Below, in pieces: positions 1 to 6,500 of a DNA stretch of 50,912 nucleotides (position 1 is the first letter of the stretch; every line of letters begins with the position of its first letter). This stretch comes from Prevotella sp. (lineage in GTDB: Bacteria > Bacteroidota > Bacteroidia > Bacteroidales > Bacteroidaceae): contig JAGCPK010000065.1 in the NCBI GenBank assembly GCA_017965725.1, positions 1 through 50,912 of the forward strand. Direction: 5' to 3'. Below the pieces are notes generated by a model. That model was not told where the DNA came from, ran no database searches, and was given only the letters and a program-made list of their open reading frames with translations. Position numbers and translations under genes: made by a program.

Positions 1-330
1 AAGCTGATTGGTGCTGCCCAGCGCGTTCCCACTCCTACTGGTTCTACCACTATCCTGCACGCTGTTGTGAAGGGTGAGGTGACCGTTGAAGGCATCAACG
101 CTGCCATGAAGGCTGCTACCAACGAGTCTTTCGGTTACACTGAGGAGAAGCTCGTTTCCAGCGATATCATCGGTATGAAGTTCGGTTCACTGTTCGATGC
201 TAACCAGACCATGGTTTCTAAGATCGGTGATGGTAACTCTCTCGTTCAGGTTGTTGCTTGGTATGACAATGAGAACTCTTACACATCTCAGATGGTTCGC
301 ACCATTAAGTACCTCGCTGAACTCAAATAA
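1..330 (+). CDS. gap: Glyceraldehyde-3-phosphate dehydrogenase, C-terminal part
   Basis: Type I GAPDH, which oxidises glyceraldehyde 3-phosphate with NAD+ and phosphate in glycolysis. The window opens inside the gene and the reading frame runs from base 1 to the TAA at 328-330, so about the last 109 residues are seen. The visible part holds the catalytic-domain signature RVPTPTGS near its start and [10 protein letters not shown] close to the end, matching the family motif WYDNE-x-x-Y; the last residues are KYLAELK. The catalytic Cys and the NAD-binding domain lie upstream of the window. A strong terminator follows 32 bases after the stop, so this gene ends its transcript. The family assignment is secure; which GAPDH paralog it is cannot be told from this fragment. 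Confidence 0.95.
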   Translation, partial: KLIGAAQRVPTPTGSTTILHAVVKGEVTVEGINAAMKAATNESFGYTEEKLVSSDIIGMKFGSLFDANQTMVSKIGDGNSLVQVVAWYDNENSYTSQMVRTIKYLAELK

Positions 331-361
331 GCAACAAATTATCACAGATAATTAAATGGAA

Positions 362-393
362 GGCCGTTCCGCTTTGCGGAATGGTCTTTTTTT
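362..393 (+). terminator. Intrinsic terminator after GAPDH
   Basis: An 11-bp stem (362-372 with 376-386, two G-U pairs) closes a 3-base loop and is followed by seven T (387-393). It separates the GAPDH gene from the TPR/AraC gene. Confidence 0.9.
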
Positions 394-402
394 ATGATAT
401 AA

Positions 403-434
403 TTTGTTTTTTTGCTCACTTATTCGTATCTTTG
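403..434 (+). promoter_or_regulatory. Bacteroidetes-type promoter for the TPR/AraC gene
   Basis: TTTG at 403-406, 20 bases, then TATCTTTG at 427-434, the -33/-7 layout of the Bacteroidetes primary sigma factor. Only 8 bases separate the box from the ATG at 443, so the mRNA leader can be only a few bases long. Confidence 0.75.
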
Positions 435-442
435 CAGGCTGA

Positions 443-1978
443 ATGACAAGGCATATATATATAATAAGGTATATTCTGCTGTTATGCTGCATGCTTCTGA
501 CATCAGTCGTAATGGCAGGAAATGATGATAAGGGTGATCAGTTGATGCAACAGGCTGATAGCCTCTATGCAGCGCAGCAGTACAAGCAAGCATTAGAGTC
601 GGCCAGTGCGGCTCTACCTCTGTGTAAAGGTACTGACTTAGAGGCTGACTGCCTGAATCTTCTGGCCGTTATCAATATCCGACTTTCCAATTATGAAGAG
701 GCTGCAAACTACGCCAAACAGTGTTATGTGCTTGATGAGAAGAGTGGTGACCCTGATGTGATCTCGTCCAGTCTGAATACGCTGGCAGCCATTTACATGG
801 GAGCCAATCAGGAGCAGGAGGCAGAGAAATACGTGTTGAAGGGAATCGAGATGGCTGAGAAGGCCAACAATCCCAATCGTATGGCTATCCTGCAGGCCAT
901 GGCCTCAGAGATCTATCATGCTCAAGGCAACGACCAGAAAGCGCTGACATATATTGAGAAAGCCTACGAGATAGATAAGGCTCAGGGTAACGAGGGGCGC
1001 GCTATGGTCAGATTGGCGCAGAAGGCTTCAGCATTGATAGGACTGCATGACTACCAGCAGGCGATAAAAGTGCTGGAAGAAGTGATCCCCTTCTTGCAAA
1101 AGGCTGGCGATCGTCAGTCCTTAGGAATAGCCTGTAATAAGATGGGAATGGCTCAATACGCCTTAAATCATGAGACAGAAGCGATAGAGTACTATCGTCA
1201 AGCGGCTGACATCTTTCAGCAGTTAGACGATCCTTATAATGAGATACATGCACGTAAGGGACTTTACGAAGCACTATGGAAGCAAGATCCCGACGAGGCT
1301 AAGACGCAACTTGACCGCTTTACCAGTCTTAAAGACTCTATCTATAACAATACGTCAGCGGATAAGTTGGCCAAGTATAATGCCGAATTCGGCAATGACT
1401 GGCTTCAGATAGAAAACCACCAACAGCGGAAAGCCAAACAGATTGCTATCCTGGCTGCTGTAGTGGCCATCCTGTTGGCCTTAGTCATCTGGTTCCTGAT
1501 GAGGCGCCGCCAACAACAGCAACAGCGCATCAATGCTGAACTGTCCCAGCGCATCAAGGAATTGCAGGAGAAGTACAATGTACTAAATGAACAATACGAC
1601 CACGTCGTCCTTACCTCCACTGAAGATGACAATAAGCTTGAAGCCACAGACCGTGAGTTCTTGCAAAGAACTATCAACACCATCAACGAACTGATACAGA
1701 CTGGTCAGATTGATGCCAACCATGTGGCTGACCGTCTGGGATTGAGTCTGTTCCAGTTCCGCCAGCGTCTGATGGCATTGACTGACGAGACACCTCAGTC
1801 GTTTATTCAGACGGTTCGCATGCGTCGTGCCCGTCACTTACTTGAACAGCATCCTGAAATGAATGTATCCGAGGTAGCCATGTTGTGTGCTTACAACGAT
1901 ACATCCAACTTCACCCGTGCTTTTAAGCGCACATTTGGTCTTTCGCCGTCACAATATCTGGACAAGCAAAAGCAGTAA
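443..1978 (+). CDS. Membrane-anchored TPR protein with C-terminal AraC-type HTH
   Basis: A 511-residue protein in three parts. Residues 1-25 are a hydrophobic leader ending in VVMAG. About 30-310 hold helical tetratricopeptide repeats with the usual A-x-x-Y and L-x-x-A spacing. A membrane segment lies at about 332-352, followed by MRRRQ and a glutamine-rich coiled coil. The last 100 residues resemble an AraC-family double HTH (MRRARHLLEQ, then VAMLCAYNDTSNFTRAFKRTFGLSPSQYL). The likely arrangement is a periplasmic TPR sensor that passes a signal through the membrane to a cytoplasmic DNA-binding domain; that role is inferred. No kinase or receiver domain is present. ATG 443 is used because it gives a complete leader; the next in-frame ATG (491) would cut the signal segment short. 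Targets are unknown; the gene is alone between GAPDH and the lipoprotein unit. Confidence 0.85.
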   Translation: MTRHIYIIRYILLLCCMLLTSVVMAGNDDKGDQLMQQADSLYAAQQYKQALESASAALPLCKGTDLEADCLNLLAVINIRLSNYEEAANYAKQCYVLDEKSGDPDVISSSLNTLAAIYMGANQEQEAEKYVLKGIEMAEKANNPNRMAILQAMASEIYHAQGNDQKALTYIEKAYEIDKAQGNEGRAMVRLAQKASALIGLHDYQQAIKVLEEVIPFLQKAGDRQSLGIACNKMGMAQYALNHETEAIEYYRQAADIFQQLDDPYNEIHARKGLYEALWKQDPDEAKTQLDRFTSLKDSIYNNTSADKLAKYNAEFGNDWLQIENHQQRKAKQIAILAAVVAILLALVIWFLMRRRQQQQQRINAELSQRIKELQEKYNVLNEQYDHVVLTSTEDDNKLEATDREFLQRTINTINELIQTGQIDANHVADRLGLSLFQFRQRLMALTDETPQSFIQTVRMRRARHLLEQHPEMNVSEVAMLCAYNDTSNFTRAFKRTFGLSPSQYLDKQKQ

Positions 1979-2044
1979 CTGTTACAAAAACTTTATTTTG
2001 TGTAATGTAAAACCTGTGATTACACCAAATGACCACAAAACTTC

Positions 2045-2067
2045 ACGAAATGATAACAACGTTTCGT
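2045..2067. repeat. Inverted repeat overlapping an upstream promoter region
   Basis: ACGAAA (2045-2050) and TTTCGT (2062-2067) form a perfect 6-bp dyad with an 11-base spacer. It sits where the -33 element of the next promoter should be, so it could be an operator. The rest of 1979-2078 shows no terminator and no other signal. Confidence 0.3.
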
Positions 2068-2078
2068 ACATTTTGCCG

Positions 2079-2086
2079 TACCTTTG
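2079..2086 (+). promoter_or_regulatory. Promoter -7 box (TACCTTTG) of the lipoprotein unit
   Basis: TACCTTTG matches TAnnTTTG. No good -33 TTTG is seen at the expected distance. It precedes a 45-codon ORF and then the closely spaced genes from 2291 to 5532. Confidence 0.6.
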
Positions 2087-2122
2087 CATCAGAAATATAA
2101 AATTAATCAACGACCAAGCAGA

Positions 2123-2260
2123 ATGGCAAAGGTGAAACAACAAGAGCAGACATTCGATTATGCGATGGACTATCTGGAGCGGCTTCTCGATATGGAGGAA
2201 GTGCTGAACCACAAAATAGACCAGGCCGTTAGGAAGTATATGAAACTGAACATAAAATAA
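2123..2260 (+). CDS. Small protein of 45 residues, unknown
   Basis: An ATG ORF that begins about 36 bases after the promoter box and ends with TAA at 2258-2260, only 30 bases before the next gene. It is highly charged (nine or so basic and eight acidic residues), has no signal peptide or membrane segment, and its central part (YAMDYLERLLDMEEVLNHKI) looks like one long amphipathic helix. It would be the first gene of the unit ending at 5532. The promoter position and clean ATG support translation, but I recognise no family, and a transcribed but untranslated leader cannot be excluded. Confidence 0.5.
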   Translation: MAKVKQQEQTFDYAMDYLERLLDMEEVLNHKIDQAVRKYMKLNIK

Positions 2261-2290
2261 TAATAAGGTAATAAAAACTAAATTAATAGC

Positions 2291-3043
2291 ATGATGAAAA
2301 TTAGAGAACTGATGACCTCAATGGTATTCTTGGGTGTCGCACTGATGACAAGTGCAGCCGGATGCTCAAGTGACAATGAAGAAGACACCATCGACAAATG
2401 GGCTTCGTTGGTAAACGAGAATAAGCAAGATGCCGTCGTCAATGGCAATACTGTTACCTACGGCTCTCACATCTACACGATTGATGAGTCGGTTTCGGAG
2501 TCGGTTTCTGTTTCGTTCTCCAACATCCCCAGCGGCTACACCGAGTTCCAGGCTGTCTATTCAGCACTCTTGGGTAAGAGCGTGGAGGGTACAGCAGCCA
2601 TGATACCTATGGCCATGGAGATTTATGCCCGCAACAATGCCACGGGAAAGAAATGTATTGAACTGTTATGTGGCTCAGAGAATGCATCCACCATGATCCG
2701 TTCGTTGCAGTCGAAGTTCCAGGCTACATCAGCCAACGACAACGATCCCTACATCCAACGTTATCTGCCTGCCGCTCTGTTAAAGGGAGCCAAGCCCGGC
2801 AACGCTTATTCCCCCGCTACGCCATACACGGTGGAGATTGCTCCCAGTGTCAATGCGCCGCAGGGTGTGACGGGTGGCACTGACACATTCCTCTATATTC
2901 TCACCTCTGGCGGATGGGACACTTATCAGCGTCAAGTGGAGATCCTTCAGAAGAACGGCTCTGATTACTGCACCGTTTATAACTGTCCGTCAGTCTATAC
3001 GCAGTGCCAGAACATTGTTGGTTCATGGGGAGGACTGAGATAG
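2291..3043 (+). CDS. Lipoprotein of unknown function, probably surface-exposed
   Basis: A 250-residue protein with a lipoprotein signal peptide; the lipobox ends in SAAGC with Cys25 as the lipidated residue (ATG 2294 is an equally possible start). The residues after the Cys, SSDNEED, are acidic, which in Bacteroidetes often marks export to the cell surface; surface location is an inference. The body is globular, without membrane segments or repeats, and has Cys-containing stretches (GKKCIELLCG and, near the end, YNCPSVYTQCQNIVGSW) that could form disulfides. The C-terminal WGGLR ending and overall look resemble conserved Bacteroidetes DUF proteins, but I cannot name the family with confidence. 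It is the second gene of a five-gene unit, 37 bases before the next lipoprotein. Confidence 0.75.
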   Translation: MMKIRELMTSMVFLGVALMTSAAGCSSDNEEDTIDKWASLVNENKQDAVVNGNTVTYGSHIYTIDESVSESVSVSFSNIPSGYTEFQAVYSALLGKSVEGTAAMIPMAMEIYARNNATGKKCIELLCGSENASTMIRSLQSKFQATSANDNDPYIQRYLPAALLKGAKPGNAYSPATPYTVEIAPSVNAPQGVTGGTDTFLYILTSGGWDTYQRQVEILQKNGSDYCTVYNCPSVYTQCQNIVGSWGGLR

Positions 3044-3080
3044 AGTTAAATCATTAATATTTATATAAACATTAGTAATT

Positions 3081-3617
3081 ATGAAAAAAGTATTATTTAG
3101 TTTTGCAATCGCAGCTGTAGCAGTTGCATTTGTATCGTGTGGTAACAAAAGTGCTCAGAACGCAGAGGGTCAGGAAGCAGAAGCCGTTGAGGAAGTAAAA
3201 GGCCAGGTCGTTGAGATGGAAGATTTTACCATCGTCATTCCTGAAGGTTGGGAAATCGATCCTAACGAGAAAACTCAGTATCTGTATGTGAAGGTTCCAA
3301 AGGCTGACGGAACTGGTGTTCAGGGAAGAATGCAAATCCATGCAGATCCTAAGGAGACTGCTAAAGCAGCTGAAGTATGCGCACGCGATATAAAGAATTC
3401 TGTAAAATGGGACAATCCGTGGGAAGCTAAAGACGACATTAAGATTGGTAATATCACATGGAGTGCTATTTTTATGGCCGCTCATGGATCATACGGTGAT
3501 TGCTGGAATATAAAGACCGATTTGCCAACAAAGGGAATTGTTTTTGTAAACTGCCCGGACATCAACCCCAACGACGATGCTATCAAGGCCGTTTTGGCAA
3601 CCATCAAATTTAAGTGA
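3081..3617 (+). CDS. Small lipoprotein, paralogous leader with next gene
   Basis: A 178-residue lipoprotein (Cys20 in VAFVSCGNK) with a low-complexity Glu/Ala-rich linker to about residue 45 and a compact C-terminal domain of about 130 residues. The domain opens with EDFTIVIPEGWEIDP and closes with KAVLATIKFK. The FTIVIPEGW start and the closing beta-strand plus helix plan recall small Bacteroidetes lipoproteins that follow a PsbP-like or Mog1-like pattern; that is a guess. The first 31 residues are almost identical to those of the following gene at protein and DNA level, whereas the mature domains diverge strongly. No catalytic motif is seen. The gaps of 37 and 35 bases to its neighbours suggest one transcript. 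Confidence 0.75.
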   Translation: MKKVLFSFAIAAVAVAFVSCGNKSAQNAEGQEAEAVEEVKGQVVEMEDFTIVIPEGWEIDPNEKTQYLYVKVPKADGTGVQGRMQIHADPKETAKAAEVCARDIKNSVKWDNPWEAKDDIKIGNITWSAIFMAAHGSYGDCWNIKTDLPTKGIVFVNCPDINPNDDAIKAVLATIKFK

Positions 3618-3652
3618 TTTAATAGAAGTATAATAGTAAAATATTAAACGTG

Positions 3653-4234
3653 ATGAAAAAGTTGTTTTTTAGTGTCGCAATAGCAACTGTAGCAGTTGCA
3701 TTCGTATCATGTGGTAACAAAAGTGCTCAGAACGCAGAGGGTCAGGACTCAACAACTGTCGCTGAAGAGCAGACAGAGCAGAAGGCCGAAGCAAAGGCAG
3801 AACCAAAAGAGCCTGAGTTTAAGGCTGAAACCTTTGAGTGTGACTACTTTACTGCTGAATTCCCTGCTGGTCATAAGGCAGAAGTAGCCGACCAATATGG
3901 TTGGAGAGGCATTGTGTTCCCACTGAAAGAAGACGGTAGTCAGGCAAATTCCGGTACACGCGTTCAGTTGCTTCACCCTGCTAAGGAGACTGTTGCAGAA
4001 TTTATCAAGAAAGCGAACAATGTGCCCAATGGCATGAAAGGCCTCGAAAAGTTTGGCAGCGGCACCTACGTGATTGGTGGCGAGAAGTTCCAGACATGGT
4101 TTAAGGCTGGCATGATCTACTTCCTGCGTGAGGATACCAAGAATGGCGGTTGCTACAACTTCGCTATACCTGAGTTCGCATTCGAGAAGCAGGAACTGGT
4201 TATGGGTGTGCTCAACAGCATTAAGTTTAAGTAA
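3653..4234 (+). CDS. Small lipoprotein, tandem paralog
   Basis: A 193-residue lipoprotein. ATG 3653 is preferred to the in-frame GTG at 3650, since it gives the same MKK start as the preceding gene. Cys20 is the lipidation site. A spacer rich in Glu, Ala and Lys (residues 30-60) leads into a domain that starts ETFECDYFTAEFPAG and ends VMGVLNSIKFK, the same layout and the same I-K-F-K end as the gene before. The pair therefore looks like a tandem duplication whose mature domains have diverged while the leader stayed nearly identical. Function unknown; it lies 23 bases before the next gene of the unit. Confidence 0.75.
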   Translation: MKKLFFSVAIATVAVAFVSCGNKSAQNAEGQDSTTVAEEQTEQKAEAKAEPKEPEFKAETFECDYFTAEFPAGHKAEVADQYGWRGIVFPLKEDGSQANSGTRVQLLHPAKETVAEFIKKANNVPNGMKGLEKFGSGTYVIGGEKFQTWFKAGMIYFLREDTKNGGCYNFAIPEFAFEKQELVMGVLNSIKFK

Positions 4235-4257
4235 ACTATATTAATCTATTTGTATAA

Positions 4258-5532
4258 ATGAAAAAGAGTCAATTAATCGTAAAGACCCTTGTGGTTTCAA
4301 TGCTCCTGTTAGGAGGCGCAGTAAATGCAAACGCCCAGTTAGGCGGACTGAAAGGTCTGGCTGGCAAGGCAAAGAAGGCTGCTAAAGATAAAGTAGAACA
4401 GAAAATTGATGATACCAAGAATCAGGCTGTCAACAATGCAGCCGATGCTGCCGGCATCCCAACTGGAGACGCTCCCGATGCTTCGAACGTGGTATGGCGC
4501 TGGAATGGCAAAGAGGCTGACTGGGGCGAGTGGGCTCCTAATCTTACTTTTAATGGCGACCGCAAGTCGGATGCCTACAAGATGCAGGTGGCTGCCCACA
4601 TGAAGATTTTCAAAGAGATTTTCCCCAATTTGGGTACTACCACAGCCTTCGGACTGACCGATTATGTTACTATCGGCGCTGACAAGAAAATTGCAGTGCC
4701 CATCGACGAACTTCCACGCTACGCTTGGACGAAGGCATTTGTCGATAATCCTACGCTTGACAACTTTAAGGTGTTCGCCATGGTATTGCTCTACGATACG
4801 CCGACGTATATGATTTATCTGCAGTATATGATGGCCGATAAGACTAAGGGTGTGGTGAATGCTAACAAGGGTTGGATGCTGCCATGGGCTTCTGAGTCGG
4901 ACATGATTACTGAGCGCAGAAATCGCGAGGACTATGCCATCGAAATCGCCAAGAAGAAGATTGCACTGAAGGACATCTGCGAGTATGCAGTGATGCAGTA
5001 TCAGAATGCCGAGGCTGCCATCCAGCAAGGGTCGGTAAGCCTGGCTCACGGCTACTTCTTGGCTGAGGCTCTGAAGGATAGAATTATCGCTGATCATCCG
5101 CAGTACAGCGCTACCGACGAGAACGTCCGCAAGGTGGAACTCGAGGCTGCCAAGTGGGCGCAGAACAACAACGCAATGTATGTTAAGATGGTTGAAGTGT
5201 GCGGTGTGGCCAACATGAAACCTGTGGATATGCCTTCAGGTGTAAATGTTAGTGCCGACATCAAGACCAATGGCGATGCTGCCGCCAAGAAATGGGCTCA
5301 GACTGCCAACTTGGAGTACGTGAAGACTATCTATTTGGAGAGCAGTTGGCATACGTTCAAGAATCCGAAGTATCCGTACAACATCACTCACTACTCAGTG
5401 CCTGTTGCTGTTATCTGCAAGCAGGGCGACAAGTATGTGATGCAGAAGATGGATTTGCAGAAGACTGTGAAAGGACAGTATGGCGTAGTACAGGCTCTCG
5501 GCGCCAAGTTGCAGCCCGTGAACTACAAATAA
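4258..5532 (+). CDS. Secreted protein of unknown function
   Basis: A 424-residue protein with a signal peptide ending NANA-Q at about residue 26, so it is probably cleaved by signal peptidase I and released to the periplasm. Residues 27-65 are Lys- and Ala-rich and likely helical (GKAKKAAKDKVEQKID). The remaining 350 residues are globular, with aromatic-rich segments such as VVWRWNGKEADWGEW and YDTPTYMIYLQYMMADK; I see no enzyme motif and no repeat. It is the last gene of the unit begun at 2079, followed by a strong terminator. I do not recognise the family. Confidence 0.75.
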   Translation: MKKSQLIVKTLVVSMLLLGGAVNANAQLGGLKGLAGKAKKAAKDKVEQKIDDTKNQAVNNAADAAGIPTGDAPDASNVVWRWNGKEADWGEWAPNLTFNGDRKSDAYKMQVAAHMKIFKEIFPNLGTTTAFGLTDYVTIGADKKIAVPIDELPRYAWTKAFVDNPTLDNFKVFAMVLLYDTPTYMIYLQYMMADKTKGVVNANKGWMLPWASESDMITERRNREDYAIEIAKKKIALKDICEYAVMQYQNAEAAIQQGSVSLAHGYFLAEALKDRIIADHPQYSATDENVRKVELEAAKWAQNNNAMYVKMVEVCGVANMKPVDMPSGVNVSADIKTNGDAAAKKWAQTANLEYVKTIYLESSWHTFKNPKYPYNITHYSVPVAVICKQGDKYVMQKMDLQKTVKGQYGVVQALGAKLQPVNYK

Positions 5533-5558
5533 TTTTAAATAGGGATTAACTCCGAATT

Positions 5559-5587
5559 AGGGTGGGGAATTGTTTCCTCACCCTTTT
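5559..5587 (+). terminator. Intrinsic terminator of the lipoprotein unit
   Basis: An 11-bp stem (5559-5569 with 5574-5584, one G-T pair) with a 4-base loop, ending in TTTT at 5584-5587. Confidence 0.85.
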
Positions 5588-5671
5588 GTTTGACCAGGAT
5601 CCAGTTGGAATAAAATGATATGTCTCAGATTTCGTTATTAAAGAAAAATGCATAAAAATACCACCAGATAA

Positions 5672-5685
5672 TTGATTTTAATCAA
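5672..5685. promoter_or_regulatory. FNR/CRP-like palindrome
   Basis: TTGAT-TTTA-ATCAA, an exact match to the proteobacterial FNR consensus TTGAT-N4-ATCAA, inside a 7-bp dyad (5671-5686). It lies about 62 bases upstream of the -7 box of the beta-barrel gene. That this organism uses a regulator with this specificity is inferred. The rest of 5588-5746 is AT-rich and shows nothing else. Confidence 0.4.
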
Positions 5686-5746
5686 TAAAACGAGCAAAAA
5701 AACGTACTTTTTTACAAATTTAAACACAACGTATTTGTATTTGCCA

Positions 5747-5754
5747 TACCTTTG
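5747..5754 (+). promoter_or_regulatory. Promoter -7 box (TACCTTTG) of the beta-barrel gene
   Basis: TACCTTTG fits TAnnTTTG; no TTTG stands at the expected -33 spacing, which fits a promoter that needs an activator. The leader to the ATG at 5830 is about 70 bases. Confidence 0.6.
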
Positions 5755-5829
5755 CACCGCATTTAAGTTAATGGCAAGCGGTTGTAACGACCAAATGCCG
5801 ATGTTTAATTTAATAAATTGAATAGAAAA

Positions 5830-6360
5830 ATGAAAAAGATTATGATGACTATCGCAGCTGCCTTTGTTGCAACTGCAATGAACGCTCAGGGTTACATTGG
5901 TGGTAGCGTTGGTTTCGCTTCTCAGTCTTATGATGGCAACAGCACATCTGTTTGGTCAATCATGCCTGAGGTAGGCTATAACATCAGCGAGAACGTGGCT
6001 ATCGGTGCTGTTCTTGGTTATGGTGAGGCTGGTAAGGATGAGGCTAAGGTGAAGAAATTCTCTGTTGCTCCTTATGCTCGTTTCACTGTTGCTAAACTCG
6101 ACAAGATCAACGTGTTCATCGATGGTGGTGTTGGTTACACTAACACAAAGTATCATGCTTATAAGAACAACACCTTCGAGGTAGGTCTGAAGCCTGGTGT
6201 TGCTGTAAACCTGAACGACAAACTGAGTTTCGTTACTCACTTCGGTTTCCTGGGTTACTCAAACTCTAAGGACGACACAGAGGGTGCTAAGGCTCTGAAT
6301 ACCTTCGGTTTCAACCTCGATGGTAACAACCTGACCTTCGGTCTCTACTACAACTTCTAA
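5830..6360 (+). CDS. Outer-membrane beta-barrel protein (porin-like, small)
   Basis: A 176-residue protein. The frame is open from a TTG at 5818, but the ATG at 5830 gives a standard leader (MKKIMMTIAAAFVATAMNAQ) and is used here. The mature part of about 155 residues alternates polar and hydrophobic residues in strands with Gly- and Tyr-rich turns (GYIGGSVGFASQSY, FIDGGVGYTNTKY, NNLTFGLYYNF) and ends in an aromatic residue, as small eight-stranded barrels of the OmpA/OmpX type do. It belongs to the general OMP beta-barrel group common in Bacteroidetes. There is no peptidoglycan-binding domain. It has its own promoter and terminator, so it is a single-gene unit. Highly used codons suggest strong expression (inference). 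Confidence 0.85.
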   Translation: MKKIMMTIAAAFVATAMNAQGYIGGSVGFASQSYDGNSTSVWSIMPEVGYNISENVAIGAVLGYGEAGKDEAKVKKFSVAPYARFTVAKLDKINVFIDGGVGYTNTKYHAYKNNTFEVGLKPGVAVNLNDKLSFVTHFGFLGYSNSKDDTEGAKALNTFGFNLDGNNLTFGLYYNF

Positions 6361-6394
6361 TCGAAAAGTAGTTTAAGATTAATAATCAATCAGG

Positions 6395-6425
6395 GTGGCT
6401 GCATCAATGATGCAGCCACTTTTTT
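6395..6425 (+). terminator. Intrinsic terminator after the beta-barrel gene
   Basis: An 11-bp perfect stem (6395-6405 with 6409-6419), a 3-base loop and six T (6420-6425). Confidence 0.92.
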
Positions 6426-6435
6426 ATGTAAAAAC

Positions 6436-6466
6436 TTGTTGGTGTCAGTAAAAAGTTGTATCTTTG
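6436..6466 (+). promoter_or_regulatory. Promoter of the AAA+/YARHG cluster
   Basis: TTG at 6436-6438, 20 bases, then TATCTTTG at 6459-6466. The ATG of the AAA+ gene follows 34 bases after the box. Confidence 0.75.
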
Positions 6467-6500
6467 CAAACGAAAGTTTGTCAACTAATAAACTATATAT

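Noticed and set aside
457..473. Shared TATATAATAAGGTATA string at 457-473 and near 21645
   Set aside because: Both lie in codons for Ile/Tyr-rich membrane segments read on opposite strands; the AT-rich match is probably chance.
4339..5097. 252-codon open frame antisense to the secreted protein at 4258
   Set aside because: The plus strand has the signal peptide, operon spacing and terminator; the antisense frame has none of these.
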